Shown here piece by piece: positions 36,725 to 49,300 of a stretch of 64,000 bases of DNA. The stretch's first letter is position 1. Each line of letters starts with the position of its first letter. Source of the stretch: Brachionus koreanus (lineage: Eukaryota > Rotifera > Eurotatoria > Ploima > Brachionidae); the NCBI GenBank assembly GCA_016987375.1, contig PJRA01000549.1, positions 558,807-622,806 of the forward strand. The letters are read 5' to 3'. The position numbers were made by a program, and so were the translations under genes. The notes beneath the pieces were generated by a model. It had not been told where the DNA came from. It made no database searches and worked only from the letters and a program-made list of their open reading frames with translations.

Positions 36725-39700
36725 TTATTTTTTATCAGAAATTTTATCTAAAAACTTGTTATTATCAGCTAAAAATTCAAATGGATTTATGTCAATAAAC
36801 CAGTTAGCTATGTTAAGAATCAAATCATCTTGCTTCCATTTAGATATGAACTGAATTCCAATCGGTAGTTCATTATCAGACAAAATGCTAGGCAAAGAAA
36901 TGGCTGGCAGTCCGGCAATGTTTGCACATGAAGTAAAAAAATCTTTTTCATCAAATACTTGCGATTGTTTTAAATAATCGGAATACTTAAAGGTGTCATT
37001 AAAGCAACTTGGAGTAACAAGTATGTCACACTGATAATCATCAAAAACTCTCATAAAATCATTAACTATCAACTGCTTTAATTGATGAGATTTCAAAAAA
37101 TATTTTTCGTAATTACTTAATAAAAAATAAAATCTAATGAAACCAAAATTAATATTCTCTTTTTTACTTTTTTAAAAGAAAATAGTTTCCTGAGGCTATA
37201 CGGCTTCGTACCACTTGACCAAGGGACTCGTCGCGGTTTTTTTTCACTACTGTGTCAAAAAAATAGCCTGGTGAATCGTTATTCATGTTTAATTTTGAGT
37301 GATAGCCATATCGAATTCCATCAAAACGCGCAAAATTAGATGCTACCTCACAGCTCGTCAAAACACTGTAAACACTCATTGAATAAATGACATTCGGAAT
37401 TGAGACCGAGACTACTTTAGCTTTACTGTATTTCTCAAAAATTCCTACAGAATGTTTCCAAGCTTTTAAGCTTTCTTCAGATAAACCATTTGGAAAAAAT
37501 TCCTAATAAAAAAGAAAAGATAAACAGAAAAAAATTACCTGAAATTTACTTTAGGGATTCCGATTTTTATTTCATTAATGTTAAAATTATCATCTAATTT
37601 GACAGGATTAAAGTTTGACTTTATACTTGTCGCATCTTTTTGATCAGGACCCGCAATAACATTAAATACGTCTACCAAGACATCAATATTACGTGACATT
37701 ATTCCAATGGTGTCAAAATAGTTATTAAGAGGAACTAGACCAAAACGTGAAATCATGCCATACGTGGGTTTAAAGCCAATACATCCACAAATTGATGCTG
37801 GATCTCGAACTGACCCTCCTGTATCTGAGCCTATAGAACTAAATTTTTAATTAAAATTAATTGCTTAAGACAAAATTAAACTCACAAGTCGACAATGCCA
37901 GATGCAACACTCGCTGCTGATCCACCTGAACTGCCACCAGAAATGTAAAAATCATCCGATTTTTGGTTAAAATTATCTTTTAGAATATTATATGGATTTT
38001 TTACTGTTCCAAAATAGCTACAGCTAACAGATCCCATTCCAAATTCATCTAAATTAGTTTTACCCATCAATAATGAGCCTGATTTTAACAGTTTTTCCAC
38101 AACAGTTGCATTATAGGGTGAAATATAGTTTTCTAGCATTTTTGATCCACAAGTTGTTCGAATGGATTGAGTGTTTAGATTATCTTTTACTGTAAAAGTA
38201 AGACCATCTAATTTACTTATTGGAGTATCTAAAAAAAAATTTTGGAGTTTGAAATTTTATGAACAACTTAAAAAAATTGAGCCACTTTTACTCTTTTAAA
38301 AAACTTTTTAAAAAAATTCGCAATTAAATTTTGCTCAAAAAAATTTAATCTAAAAGTAAACTTTGTGCCTAAAAAGAATTTTTTGTATTACAGTTTTTTA
38401 ATTTTGGGAGACCAATAGACCCTAAAAACTAGCTATATTGATTTTTAAATGTAAATATTTTGCTAAATTTTTTGTCTTTTGTTTTTGTAAAAAATTTAGC
38501 ATTATTTTCAATATAAAAGAGAGATAAGATCAAAATATGATAAATAAATTAGCGTATTTTTCACATCAAAAACTTTAAAACAAAATTATGATTTGCAAAA
38601 TATATGATTCTTTAAGTTCTATAATTTCAAATTAATTTTGACTCCATTCAGAATAAAATTTTAAGAAATAATCACAGCATTCAATTTACCAAAAACAGAA
38701 CAATGAAAATAGGGAAAATATTATACAAAAATAATTAGGGATCTCAAGTGTTAAATAAACTAAACTAAAGCCAATAAATGAGTACAGTAACCAAACTTGA
38801 CGGAATATTGGCATTCCCATTAGATTCAAGCTTATATTAGCCTCTAACTTACTATTTGAAAAACTAATGTGTGAAAATCTTGGCTAAAAAATCAATCATG
38901 AAAGGAATAATTATTCAAAAAAAATCTGACACTGTTTTTCTAGTAACTAAATCTAAATTCACTCCAAAACATTAAATTTATCATTTTATTTCAAGTTTTT
39001 TAATCTAAATTTAGAGTAGTACAATCAAAGTAAACTTGGTAGGATCATGAGTCTCTTGCAGCGTGATAAAATTTAATGGAATACAAAATTTACAATCAAA
39101 TAAAATATTTTAACTGCATTTTGAACTTTATGACTAAAATTAGACTCGGAGATAAATGTTCATGTGTAGCAAAACATAGCCAAGTTTTATTTAATTTCAA
39201 AATTATTTAATAACTTATATTTTGTAACAATCTACGATATAACAGACAATTTTAACTTCACACCTTTTTATATTAATTATTGAACAATTATATTTATTGA
39301 TTTTAATCAATAAATCTTATTAAATAAAACGTTTAAATCTTTTATAGATATACATTCGTGCAGTTTTTGGTGAAAGCAAATATCCTTATCATTAGCTATC
39401 AATTAAAACTCGATTTTTGCCACTTTTTGAACATACCAAAAAATAGTGAATTTTTTGCGACTTTTTGACGATAACTATTGAACGAATTATCGAAAAATTA
39501 TGATCTAAATCGTTTTAGATAGCCAAAATCTTAAAAAATTAGAATATTAATACTTAGTAAAATCGTATCTTTTAATCAAAAAATCTAAGATCCTGAATAC
39601 TCTACTCAAAAGGTACCAGGTGTGTCTCCGGGTCTAGTACGCCACTTGCATGCAAGGACCCAAAACCTTACTTTAAAAACAAAAGACGAAAAATGTTGTA

Positions 39701-40734
39701 ATAAATGTGTGAAATATTAGCTCTGTCCGAATATTCGTTAAAATTTTAATCTAGGTCTGAAAATTTTCCAAAACATTACTAACCTAGCTAATGTCTCATA
39801 AAAATTTAAAATAAAATTAAAAAGATTAAACATTTTCTTTGAAAATTTTTTCATTTTCTAAAAAATTAAAATCAAAATTTTTAGCTAATAAAATCCATTT
39901 TTAAAATTTTATTTAAATCTGATAAAATTCAAGTTTCAATTTCTTAAAAAGGGGTCTAAAAGCCCCTCGGGCGTTCTAGTGTTAATGACAAAATATTTAA
40001 CTTAACAAATTTATATTTTTTCCTTAAAAAAATTTTATTTTTTAAAGCATTTTACTTTAACTTGTACAAAAATGAATTCATTAATTTTAGATCAATTGGC
40101 AAGTTTTTTTTTACTACTTTACATTTCTTAATACAACTTTAATGTAAAAAAATTCGAAAAAGGGCTTTGGTTTAGCTAAAAAAAGTCAAATAAATATAGT
40201 AAAATATAATGTAAAAGTTATCAAATCATTTCATAGTTTTTACGGCTTTATTAATATAAAATTGAAATACATTAACTGCACTTTTTAAATTTTTTGTTTT
40301 TCAGATTAGCAATTAAAATATTAATTGATTTATTTTAAAAAATTCTATTTATTCTATGTACCTTAGTCATGTGAATGAAAAAGCTCTATTTTAATCTAAA
40401 GGTAAAAATACGGGAATAGGGAAATGCTACAGAAACTAGATGATTTTTATTATTCTTGGTAAAGGTTTCGCCTAAAATAAATGTTAAAGGATATCAATAT
40501 TTGCCATATTTTTGAAAGAATTCATCATAATAATTATTTATAATCTCTTCAGTTTCCTCTTACAATAGCCAAATTTGATTAAAATTAAAAAAAATTACTT
40601 TGTTTCCATCGTGTTTGACTTTCTAATGCTTGTTTTTTTGCTAAATCAAACGTATCGTTGATAAAAATGTTAAAATTTTGTAGCTTTTTTGCTCTATTAA
40701 TAGACTTGATACAATTATTAACAATTTCTTTCAT
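36725..40734 (-). CDS. QRSL1: Mitochondrial glutamyl-tRNA(Gln) amidotransferase subunit A (5 exons)
   Basis: Exons 40734-40599, 38228-37886, 37838-37550, 37502-37168 and 37115-36725 are in phase and give 497 aa. This is an amidase-signature protein: catalytic Lys in LTFTVKDN, the glycine/serine loop [15 protein letters not shown] and the [11 protein letters not shown] segment that carries the cis-Ser and nucleophilic Ser. Downstream blocks [31 protein letters not shown] and [11 protein letters not shown] match GatA rather than other amidases. With GatB and GatC it converts Glu-tRNA(Gln) to Gln-tRNA(Gln) in mitochondria. No obvious presequence precedes [17 protein letters not shown], so targeting may be internal or the start may lie elsewhere. 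The ATG is only 45 bp after the GTPBP6 stop on the same strand. Intron 1 is 2.4 kb and carries repeats. Confidence 0.93.
38229..40598 (-). other. gatA intron 1
   Basis: A 2.4-kb intron, the other introns of the gene being 47-65 bp. It contains a decayed piggyBac-type MITE (about 39778-39981) and a GC-richer patch at 39610-39665 (CAGGTGTGTCTCCGGGTCTA) of unknown origin. The rest is AT-rich with no frame. Confidence 0.7.
39778..39981. mobile_element. Decayed piggyBac-type MITE, second copy
   Basis: The right end GGCGTTCTAGTG is followed by TTAA at 39982-39985. Read in reverse, CACTAGAACGCCCGAGGGGC and the following TTGAAACTTGAATTTTATC align with the left half of the element in the SMG5 intron. 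The other end (near 39778, CTAACCTAGCTAATGTCTCAT) is a poor match and its TTAA is not intact. Confidence 0.5.
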
Positions 40735-40779
40735 TCTTTTTTTGTCTAATTAAATTAAATAATAATAAAAGTTAAAATT
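40735..40779 (-). promoter_or_regulatory. 45-bp intercistronic spacer with splice-acceptor-like end
   Basis: On the minus strand the spacer after the GTPBP6 TAA reads as a T-rich tract and ends TTTAATTTAATTAG, then ACAAAAAAAGA and the gatA ATG. A U-rich tract with AG 12 bases before the ATG is what a spliced-leader trans-splice site would look like. It is too short for an independent promoter of ordinary size. This is inference; no transcript evidence is available. Confidence 0.4.
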
Positions 40780-42204
40780 TTATTTTGAAATTTTAATATT
40801 TGGGTAGAGTTTAACAAATTTTAGGGCATTCGGTTTATTGAATAAAACTTTCATATTAACAAATTGTGAGTCGTCACACTCATTCATTTCTTTAACAACA
40901 CAATTTTTATTTAAATAAAAAAATTCCTCAGACCCTTGGGCCACTATCAAACTAATCTCGAGGTAGCCCAATTTTTTGAGAATATTCCTCTCTATTAAGT
41001 CTCTTAACTCGGCTAAACCATAGCCCTTTTTACATGAAATAACCAATTTATTTTCATCCGGTTCTACATCTATTTTTTTACACTTATCACTCTTATTATA
41101 AACAACTAGCATGTCTTTTAATTTTTCTTGAGGTGCCAAATCGAAAAGGATTTCATTTACACTTTTTTCTTGTGCTTCACGATCTGGATGACTCAGATCG
41201 ACTAGATGAATATACAAATCGGAGTTCAATGCATCTGAAAGACTTGTTTTAAACGCTTCAATAAGATTGTGTGGTATATCATTAATGAATCCTATCGTGT
41301 CTGCAAAAATTATGTCTTGATTTGAATTGTATAATTTGGCACCGTGATATGTTATGTCCAGAGTTGCGAATAATTGATTCTTGGGCTTTAATTTTTCATC
41401 GTTTGTGATTGATTTGATAAATGTTGTTTTACCAACATTAGTATAACCAAAAACACTCACTAATGGTATGTGTTTTTCGCGTCTTTGAGAGTTAATTAAA
41501 TTTCTAGTGCGCAATTTTAGCTCGAGTTCTTTCCTAATTCGTTTCTCGACATTTTTGAATAGTTCATTATTTTCAAATTTATGTCTTAGATAGGGAATCT
41601 CTGCCAGAGCTATCTGCAATTTAGCTATGCTTGATTTGGCATTTCTCTTGAAGATTTCAAGTACAACTTTGTATCTGTCATAAATGGCAACATTAGGGTT
41701 ATTTCCAAGCAAATTCATCCTCAAGCCATTAACTTGCAAGTTAGTCAACCTGTCTATAACAACAAATAAGGTGTTAGCTCCTGAGGATGCAATTTTTTTG
41801 GATAACAAATCTTGATTTCCTGATCCGAATATTTCTCGAGAATAACTTCGTTTAGTGCTAACTATGTGAGAACCTATTACTTTCCAATTGTCCAAAGTTT
41901 GCACCAGAGAGATTGATTCGGCTAGCTGCAATTCTGGTGTAGTACTTTGTCGCGATTTACTTTTATACTGCATTTTGAGTTGTAAAACAAACACATTTTT
42001 TTCTGCTTTGGTCAAATTTTGTTTTAACTCATTTGATTCATCTAATGAATGCTGTAAATTATCCCAGAATAAATTTTCATTTAGAGGAATTTCCAAATCA
42101 TTTTTGAAGCAATTATTTAGAAATATTGTTCGTTTATGTCTGAGCGATATATTGATCAAGTTTTTTAGACATTTTTTTTTAAAAATATTTTTTAACATAT
42201 TCAT
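40780..42204 (-). CDS. GTPBP6: HflX-family GTPase, GTPBP6-like
   Basis: Single-exon 474-aa protein from the ATG at 42204. A basic N-terminus (about 30 residues, MNMLKNIFKKKCLKNLI) is suitable for mitochondrial import. The HflX N-terminal ATP-binding-like part includes IYDRYKVVLEIFKRNAKSS, followed by a helical linker (KLQIALAEIPYLRHKF) and the G domain: G1 GYTNVGKTT (253-261), the FATLD switch (about 279-283), G3 DTIGF (302-306) and G4 NKSD (370-373). The glycine-rich RGPGE-type linker of bacterial HflX is absent. Human GTPBP6 dissociates mitoribosomes and assists large-subunit assembly; the same role is likely. It sits between GST (163 bp upstream) and gatA (45 bp downstream), all on the minus strand. 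Confidence 0.92.
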   Translation of the reverse strand: MNMLKNIFKKKCLKNLINISLRHKRTIFLNNCFKNDLEIPLNENLFWDNLQHSLDESNELKQNLTKAEKNVFVLQLKMQYKSKSRQSTTPELQLAESISLVQTLDNWKVIGSHIVSTKRSYSREIFGSGNQDLLSKKIASSGANTLFVVIDRLTNLQVNGLRMNLLGNNPNVAIYDRYKVVLEIFKRNAKSSIAKLQIALAEIPYLRHKFENNELFKNVEKRIRKELELKLRTRNLINSQRREKHIPLVSVFGYTNVGKTTFIKSITNDEKLKPKNQLFATLDITYHGAKLYNSNQDIIFADTIGFINDIPHNLIEAFKTSLSDALNSDLYIHLVDLSHPDREAQEKSVNEILFDLAPQEKLKDMLVVYNKSDKCKKIDVEPDENKLVISCKKGYGLAELRDLIERNILKKLGYLEISLIVAQGSEEFFYLNKNCVVKEMNECDDSQFVNMKVLFNKPNALKFVKLYPNIKISK

Positions 42205-42218
42205 TTTTAAAAGTTAAA

Positions 42219-42242
42219 AAATGCTAGTTTTTCATCTAGCAT
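42219..42242. repeat. Perfect hairpin before the GTPBP6 start
   Basis: AATGCTAG, an eight-base loop and CTAGCATT form a perfect 8-bp stem 15 bases upstream of the GTPBP6 ATG. In the mRNA it would lie in the 5' leader, or just after a trans-splice or promoter site. Confidence 0.5.
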
Positions 42243-42367
42243 TAAATATATTTAAAGAATTTAGTATTTTGAATTTAATAACAAGCAGAATAAAGGCAAT
42301 TTTAACTTAGACTTTTGGTTTGATTTAGTATAAAAAAGAAAAAATTTTTGTTTAATTGTTTATTTTT

Positions 42368-42991
42368 TTAGATATTTGATATTGGTCGTTTTTTCTTCCA
42401 TTCAGTAATTTCTGGTAAATTATTTACATGATCATAGTATGCCTTGCAGATAACACACACTTCAAAAAAATGTTTTTTCTTTTCTCCAAAAGAATCCCAA
42501 AAAACTACAAAAGCTAAATCGGCATAGGTTAAAGTGTTTGCAGCCACAAAATTGGTTTTCTGAATTTCAAACAGTCTCTCGAGCATACTTGAATAAAATG
42601 GTAATGTTTCTTTGTAGAAATAAGACTCTTTTTCGGCTCGTAGTTGAAGATTTTTTTCAGACTTGATGTCATAAAATATTTCTAAAATGTCACTTAGTTG
42701 CTCAGTAATCATATCAGCTCTTGCTTTATCCAAATCGCTATTGCCTGCTATGCAGAAAATTGAAGACAAATATCGAACGATTGATAGTGACTGAGCTAGT
42801 TGAATTGATTGAATGTCATCACTTATTTCAAGTACCGGTAGTTTACCGAATAAAGTCCTATTCTTAAATGAAGGCCATTCTGTTTCCTTTATTCGAAAAT
42901 CTTCGTATTCCTGACCAACATATGCAAAAATAAAACGTATTAGCTCAGCATGGCCTCTAGCATCAAAATAAACTAATCTGTATTTAATCAT
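42368..42991 (-). CDS. Sigma-class glutathione S-transferase
   Basis: Single-exon 207-aa protein from the ATG at 42991, the usual GST length. The thioredoxin-like N domain has the catalytic Tyr8 in YRLVYFDARGHAELIRFIFA, the cis-Pro block FGKLPVLEI and the GSH-binding segment LAQSLSIVRYLS. The all-helical C domain has AANTLTYADLAFVVFWDS. The YFDARGRAE-type start is diagnostic of sigma GSTs (including hematopoietic prostaglandin D synthases); detoxification of lipid peroxides or prostaglandin isomerisation cannot be distinguished here. It starts about 320 bp downstream of the RNA polymerase I subunit stop on the same strand. Confidence 0.93.
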   Translation of the reverse strand: MIKYRLVYFDARGHAELIRFIFAYVGQEYEDFRIKETEWPSFKNRTLFGKLPVLEISDDIQSIQLAQSLSIVRYLSSIFCIAGNSDLDKARADMITEQLSDILEIFYDIKSEKNLQLRAEKESYFYKETLPFYSSMLERLFEIQKTNFVAANTLTYADLAFVVFWDSFGEKKKHFFEVCVICKAYYDHVNNLPEITEWKKKRPISNI

Positions 42992-43308
42992 TTTTTAAAT
43001 TCAAAATAAATTCTTAAATTTTTTTTTTTATTTTTAATTTCTTTTTTTAGAACTAAGGATTGTAGAAAATTTTAATCAAAATTTTTTGTTGAAAAATTTT
43101 TATTTCAAAAAATTTATAACCTTAAATGAACACATACTAATTTAAACAAATAAAAATGTGTAAACACTACAGAGAGCCTTTTTTTATTGCCCTGAAATAT
43201 TCATTCTATTTCTCTTTTAAAGAATTAAATACTTTTTTGAAAAAATTTTTAATGAGGGAATTAAATATGTGATTAAATTTAAAGTCGAAATTAAATCGAA
43301 TATTTTAT

Positions 43309-46300
43309 TTAAACAATTTTTGTTAATAAATCAAATTTTCCTGTTCCTGATGAAACCATTCGACCGGTCACAAGACATGCCGATGGAGATTTTAAATCTT
43401 CGGGTTGCCCTTTGAAATCAAAATAAATTAAATGAAATTTTCTAATTTTATCTATTTACCAAATAAATAGGCATCCTTAAAAAATTGTAGACATGTTTCA
43501 AAAGTCATTTTTTGCAATGGCGATGAGTTAGTTTTCATTCCAATACGATTAAACGGTTTGTAAAAACCTTCGAAAGTCATATAATCAGCAATTAGAGATA
43601 AATGTCGGTAATCCACATTGATTCCATATGCACCAAATACTTGTTTTATTTCCTTTTGAAATAATTTAATTATTGAAATATATTTAGCAAAAATTTCAAA
43701 AAAGAATTATTGAAAAACTAGAATTTAACAATTTCTAATAATCTAAATTTTGTTTCTAATAGTTAAATTAATTCTTTAAACAAATAATGGCTATTTTTTT
43801 TAACTTTTAAAAACCGCTTTCAAATTAAATTTTGAAAAATAATCTTAGCATTACATTAGAGTTTTTATAAACATTATTGGTCTTTTGAAAAACAAACAGT
43901 TTAAGTCCGGACTTGGACTTGGCTTGAGACTTATGACTTTACAGCAACTCTGATTTTTATTAATTAAATCATGATTTATCAAAAATATTTTATTTAAGAA
44001 AAGCATGTCAATAATCGTTTTAAATCCTATTGATATTTTATTTTTGGTTGTTTTTTAGATAAGAAAAAATGTTCTATGTAAAAAAAGTGCATCAATGAAT
44101 GGTGCATTTTGATGCAGTATTTTTTTTAATTTATATTTTTTTTTAATTTGTTATAGCAAATTTTTATTTATCTAAAAAAGAGAATTTTTGGCTGCTTTGA
44201 AATTCTAATTCAGACAAAACAAAAATTCTATTTTCTAAAACGATACTGCAAAAAAATGCAACAAAATTTGTTGCACATTTTTAGTTAAAATTTCACTCTT
44301 AAGCAAAAAAAGGACAAAAAATAAAACAAAGATTTTAATTGATATTTGATTTAATTTCCTAAAAAAAAAGAAAGTAAAAATTTTATTTTAGATTATGTTG
44401 CACTTTTATCCAGTATTCTTTGTAAAAATCATATTTTTCGTAAAATTGGCTAAATTTTAAATATTTTAACCTAGATTGTTGCAAACCTAAAAAGTTTCCA
44501 AAAAATTGAAGCGTTTTTTAAATGAATTTAATCATAAAATGTTAAATTTGTGACCTGTTTAAACTTATTTTATGATTTTTTATATTCATTTTAAACAATA
44601 AAAAAAACATTTTTCAAAATTTTTCAACAACTAAAGAACCAAAAATTCTTAAGAGCTCTTTAATTATTTTGATGTTTTTGTTTTAACAATATTTTTAATA
44701 AAATATGCTAAATTAATAAATATTTATCTGTGTTATTTTAAGTATATTAAATTTATTTTACGTAAATTTTTGAAAAAAACTAAAAACGGCGTAACTTTTT
44801 AGTTAAAAGCGAACCTCTATATCTTTTTCACAAATATTTTTCTGAAATTTTGAATAAAATTTATTTTCATGACTTTTCTGCTAAGCAGATGATTTTGAGA
44901 TCAAATAATAAATTTGAACATCCACCTCAGCCTCATTCTTATCTTAAAATGTTACAAATTTAATTGTATCACTGTATAAAAAATTATTTCTTCAGTTCTA
45001 AGTTGAACAAAATTATTGCTTAAAGACTTAGATTTTAGCAGATAACTAAATAATTAAAATAAAACCATTAATCTTACATTTATGATAACTTTAACCGCTG
45101 CTTCAATGCCAAATGTATTAGCCATTAGGTGAATATCATTCATATAAAATTTTGACACATCAAGTATATGTTCGTTTTTAATAACTTCACCGACATTTAT
45201 TCCTTCTGTTATTAGCCTATAGCAGCCATTGTCTTCTGGTAAAGTTGATTTGTTCAAAAAACATCGCTTAATTCCATTTACTTTGGCAATATAGCTTTGT
45301 TTGGCTTCTTTTTGAATTACTGAATATAAATCGAGTCTCGGGCTTAAGGCATCTAGTTTGAACGTTACTTCACACCATTGCATATTTTCATGGTCATATT
45401 TATAATCATAGATAAGATCGCTTGTTTCGAGAATTTTTTTTATTCTAAAATTGTCTATTTTTCTTGTTTTTTTAGGCTTTTTATCAATTATAATTGATTC
45501 ATCTTCGGGTTTTTCTTCGTCGTCAATTTCTCTTTTTTCTTCGACATTCTCATTTTCATCTTCAGAATTTTTTTCTTCATCTAGTTCTTCTTTTTCTTGC
45601 TCTTCGCCTTCATACTCGAGTTCATCATTTATTTTGCTCATTAACTTTTCGCCAATTGAATCACCTGAATCAACAACATCATGATTTATTTCATCACTTT
45701 CTTCATCATCCCCATTATCATCATCTCGGTCGTGTATGTTCTTAAAATTTTTTATCGATTTATCTCTAACCTTGCTAGAATGCAATAGACTCGAAGACGA
45801 AATTTGATTGTATTTTTTATTTATAGAGATACACAAATTTTTTATAAACTTGAGTTCTATGTAAGTCATTAGCTCATATAATTTAATAGGTGTGTGTATT
45901 TTGTATCTTAGATCCTCTTGAGGAAGAAATTCAAATTTAACTTTGGTGAGCCATACTTTTTTCTTGGTCATATCCAAATCTAGATCTAATTTTTGCTCAA
46001 TTTCAATTTTATGCAAAGTTTCCCAAAGAAGAACTCGAGAAAAGTGAGATTTTAAAGATTCAGCTTGGTCTAATTCATGGTCAAATACCGGTATGGACAT
46101 AGATGGAGTTTTGATGTTAGTGCTTGCAACCATTAGGATTTCTCTCAAACGCGGAATACCTAGTGTTACATTCATATCTCCACGTCCAGCAAAATGGAAA
46201 GTATTAAGAGTCATTTGAGTTGACGGTTCACCGATTGATTGTGCAGCCAAAATTCCAACAGAGTCTCCAGGACTGATACAGGATTTAATTGACTTCAGAT

Positions 46301-49300
46301 AGATTAAGTCTCTAAATTTTTGCTTATCCAAATTGTATGAGAGAGAAGTTAATGAGCAATATTTGGAGTCGTCGGTAAATTTTGATTGATTTCTTACAAT
46401 ATAGTTGTCAATACATTGTTGAAGCTTTTCGCTAATAGCTCCCAAATAGCGGTCTGGCTTGTGGAATACCGTAATTGGCAGACGACTCTTAAATTTTCCT
46501 TTTTTGTAAACTTTTTTATCTTCTTTTTTCATTGATATCCATTCATCCACTAAAAATTTGACTCGATCTTCGAACGGCTTATTCTTTATTTCACTCTCAG
46601 TTGATCTTAATTTAGAATAGTTCAAAAATGGACCCCATCGCATTCGGTCTCCATCAATGCTGTCATTAATCTCTTTTTCATATTTTCTCCACTCTTTAAT
46701 TTTTTCTATTTTTTCGAATATTTCTTCATGCTGACAAATTTTGCGGATTTGGTCAAGCTCACTTTTGTTCGATGTCATAATGGGAGAATTATCAATCAGG
46801 AATGCAAACTGCTTGTCATTCAAAAATGGGGTTTTATCTACGGCCAAACTGTCTTCACCATATTGAAATTGAATCACACAACTGTCACTGTCTCGAACAG
46901 TCAAATCATAATTCACCACAATCCCTTCTAAGTGCTTAATTAAGCATCTTTGTAGATAACCACTGCGACTTGTTTTTACAGCAGTATCAACTAATCCCTT
47001 TTAGATAAAAAAATTAATATTTATTCAAAATGAATCGCTCCCATCAATAAAAATTTTTAAGGGGATAAAATATATAAAAAACCTTATAAAAGATAAATTA
47101 ATTTTTTTGTTTATTTATTTCAATTATTTAAAATTTAAATTTTTAGTTTAAAATATTTGAAAAAAGGTTCATAAGAATAAACGAAATGTAATACATGTTG
47201 ACTTAACAATCATCAAATTTAGTTTGTTTTCAAATATACAATAATTAAAACTAAATATACAATTGAAATTGACAAAATTTTTAAATATTTTGGGCAAATT
47301 AGTTTTGAAAATGCAAAATGTATCCTATGAACACATATTGTATGATTAATTAGTAGGTTTGAAGTCACGTAAAATCTTTGAAAAATAAAATGAAACTCAA
47401 ATTATTATTTAAGAATTTTTCAATATATTTGCAGATAATTGAATAATGACAATAATGCTGCAATCATTAACCTGAAAAAGCATTAGCTCGATAGAGATTA
47501 AACAAATAAATTAAATAATAAAAATAAATTTTACTCACGGAACTATTTTTAAAAAAAAAATAAGTTTTAAAATTTTTTTTTTTAAATATTTGAATTTTTT
47601 TCCTTTTGTGTCAAATTCGACAAAAATGAATTATCTGAAGAAAATGCTAAGTCAAGGAAGACCCTAAATGCTTAAATTTAGAAACGATTTAGATAAAACC
47701 TACTAGAAAAGCATTACAGTATTGTATTACCTCTAAATAAATTTTTAATTAATAAGTTTTACCAAAATTAACATCAGTATCAGACATTAATTAAAATATT
47801 TTAGGTAAATTAATTGAGTAATTTTTCACTTTTTTTTGGATACGTTAAAAATTGGTTCAATTTTATAAAATTATTTTCTTTTCAAAAATATAAACAGAAG
47901 TGAATGCAATTTAAGTATTAAATATGATAATTTGAAATATCTTACCTCTCTACCTGCCATGCAGTGAAAAAAATATTCCTGTGGCGTAAGACCACTCATG
48001 AAACTGTTGCAAATAAAGCCTCCACTAATTGGTGAAGGATCATATGGAAGAAACGACGGTAGTGTATTTCCATTAGCCATTAGCCTTGGTCTTCTTCCTT
48101 CAAGTTCTTGTTGACCCAAAAGACACGACATTTGCATACTATTTACACTAGAACCTTTTGAACCTGATTGAATCATAAGCTGAAGATTGTTGTATGGAAA
48201 TTTTTTAATCAATCCATTCGGAAAACAAATAGAAGTGAGCTCATTTTGAAATTTGTCGACACTACCTTTATAGGCCAAATCAATTTCTTTCATGTAAGAA
48301 TCATCTGGATTCAAGTGCATTGCTTGGTATTGGGCTTTTAGTTGATCAGCAGTGCTATCGGGAGAACTGAAAGCTTGGCCTAAAACTTCGTTTCCACATT
48401 TTCGTGCTTTCTTTACGATTTTACTCATTGGCCGCTTTAAATTTTCCTTTAACAAAATATCCTCTACACCGAGGGTAAAACCTCTGAACTGTAAAAATGA
48501 TGTGAACAGACGGCCTAGACACGTCAATAGCTGGCCAGCAACCAAGCCCCCGTATAATTCATAGCAACAATGAACCAAACTGTAGCTTGAAGAACCATAA
48601 TGAGCCTTGTCCAATACACCAGATAATAAATTAGCACCTCGAATAAGCACATATGATTCATGCATATAATCACTATTGAATTCGCCACGTGACCAATTTA
48701 TTTTACGCTTATTTTCAGATAAGAACCAACTTTTGGCCGAAATTTTTGATTTAGACTCTAAATTTAATGCTCCTTTTTTATCAACAGGAAGTAAATTAAT
48801 CAACAAAGTACTAACCACTTGTTTGCCAGTCCAGAGTGGCACTGGTTTTAATATTGACGGTGGCAATAGCTTCATATTCGACTTTAAATCATTGAAAGAA
48901 TTATAAACTAAATTTTGATAATCAGACTTGTTGAAAAATCTTCCTTTTATTGTCAATGCTACGCCAGATACAACATGATCATGAATTAGACCACCCAATG
49001 GAGTACCGTCTTTTGGTACAAGATAATGCTTTGGACTCAGCATTAAATTTAATGCTTCTGATCTAGCTATTTCGTTTTGTGGCAAGTGAGCATTCATCTC
49101 GTCACCATCAAAGTCAGCATTGTAGGCTTTGCAATTTGAGTAATGCATACGCAATGTTTTTTCACCAGGAAGAACCCGGGCTTTATGCGCCATAACACTA
49201 GGCCTATGCAAAGTTGGCTGACGGTTAAATAAAAGAACATCGCCATTTTTTAGATGTCTGTGAACAATTTTTATATCAAAATTTGAATCAACGGATGACT

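Noticed and set aside
45451..45745. Ser/Phe- and His-rich plus-strand frames
   Set aside because: They are the antisense of the acidic insertion in the Pol I subunit.
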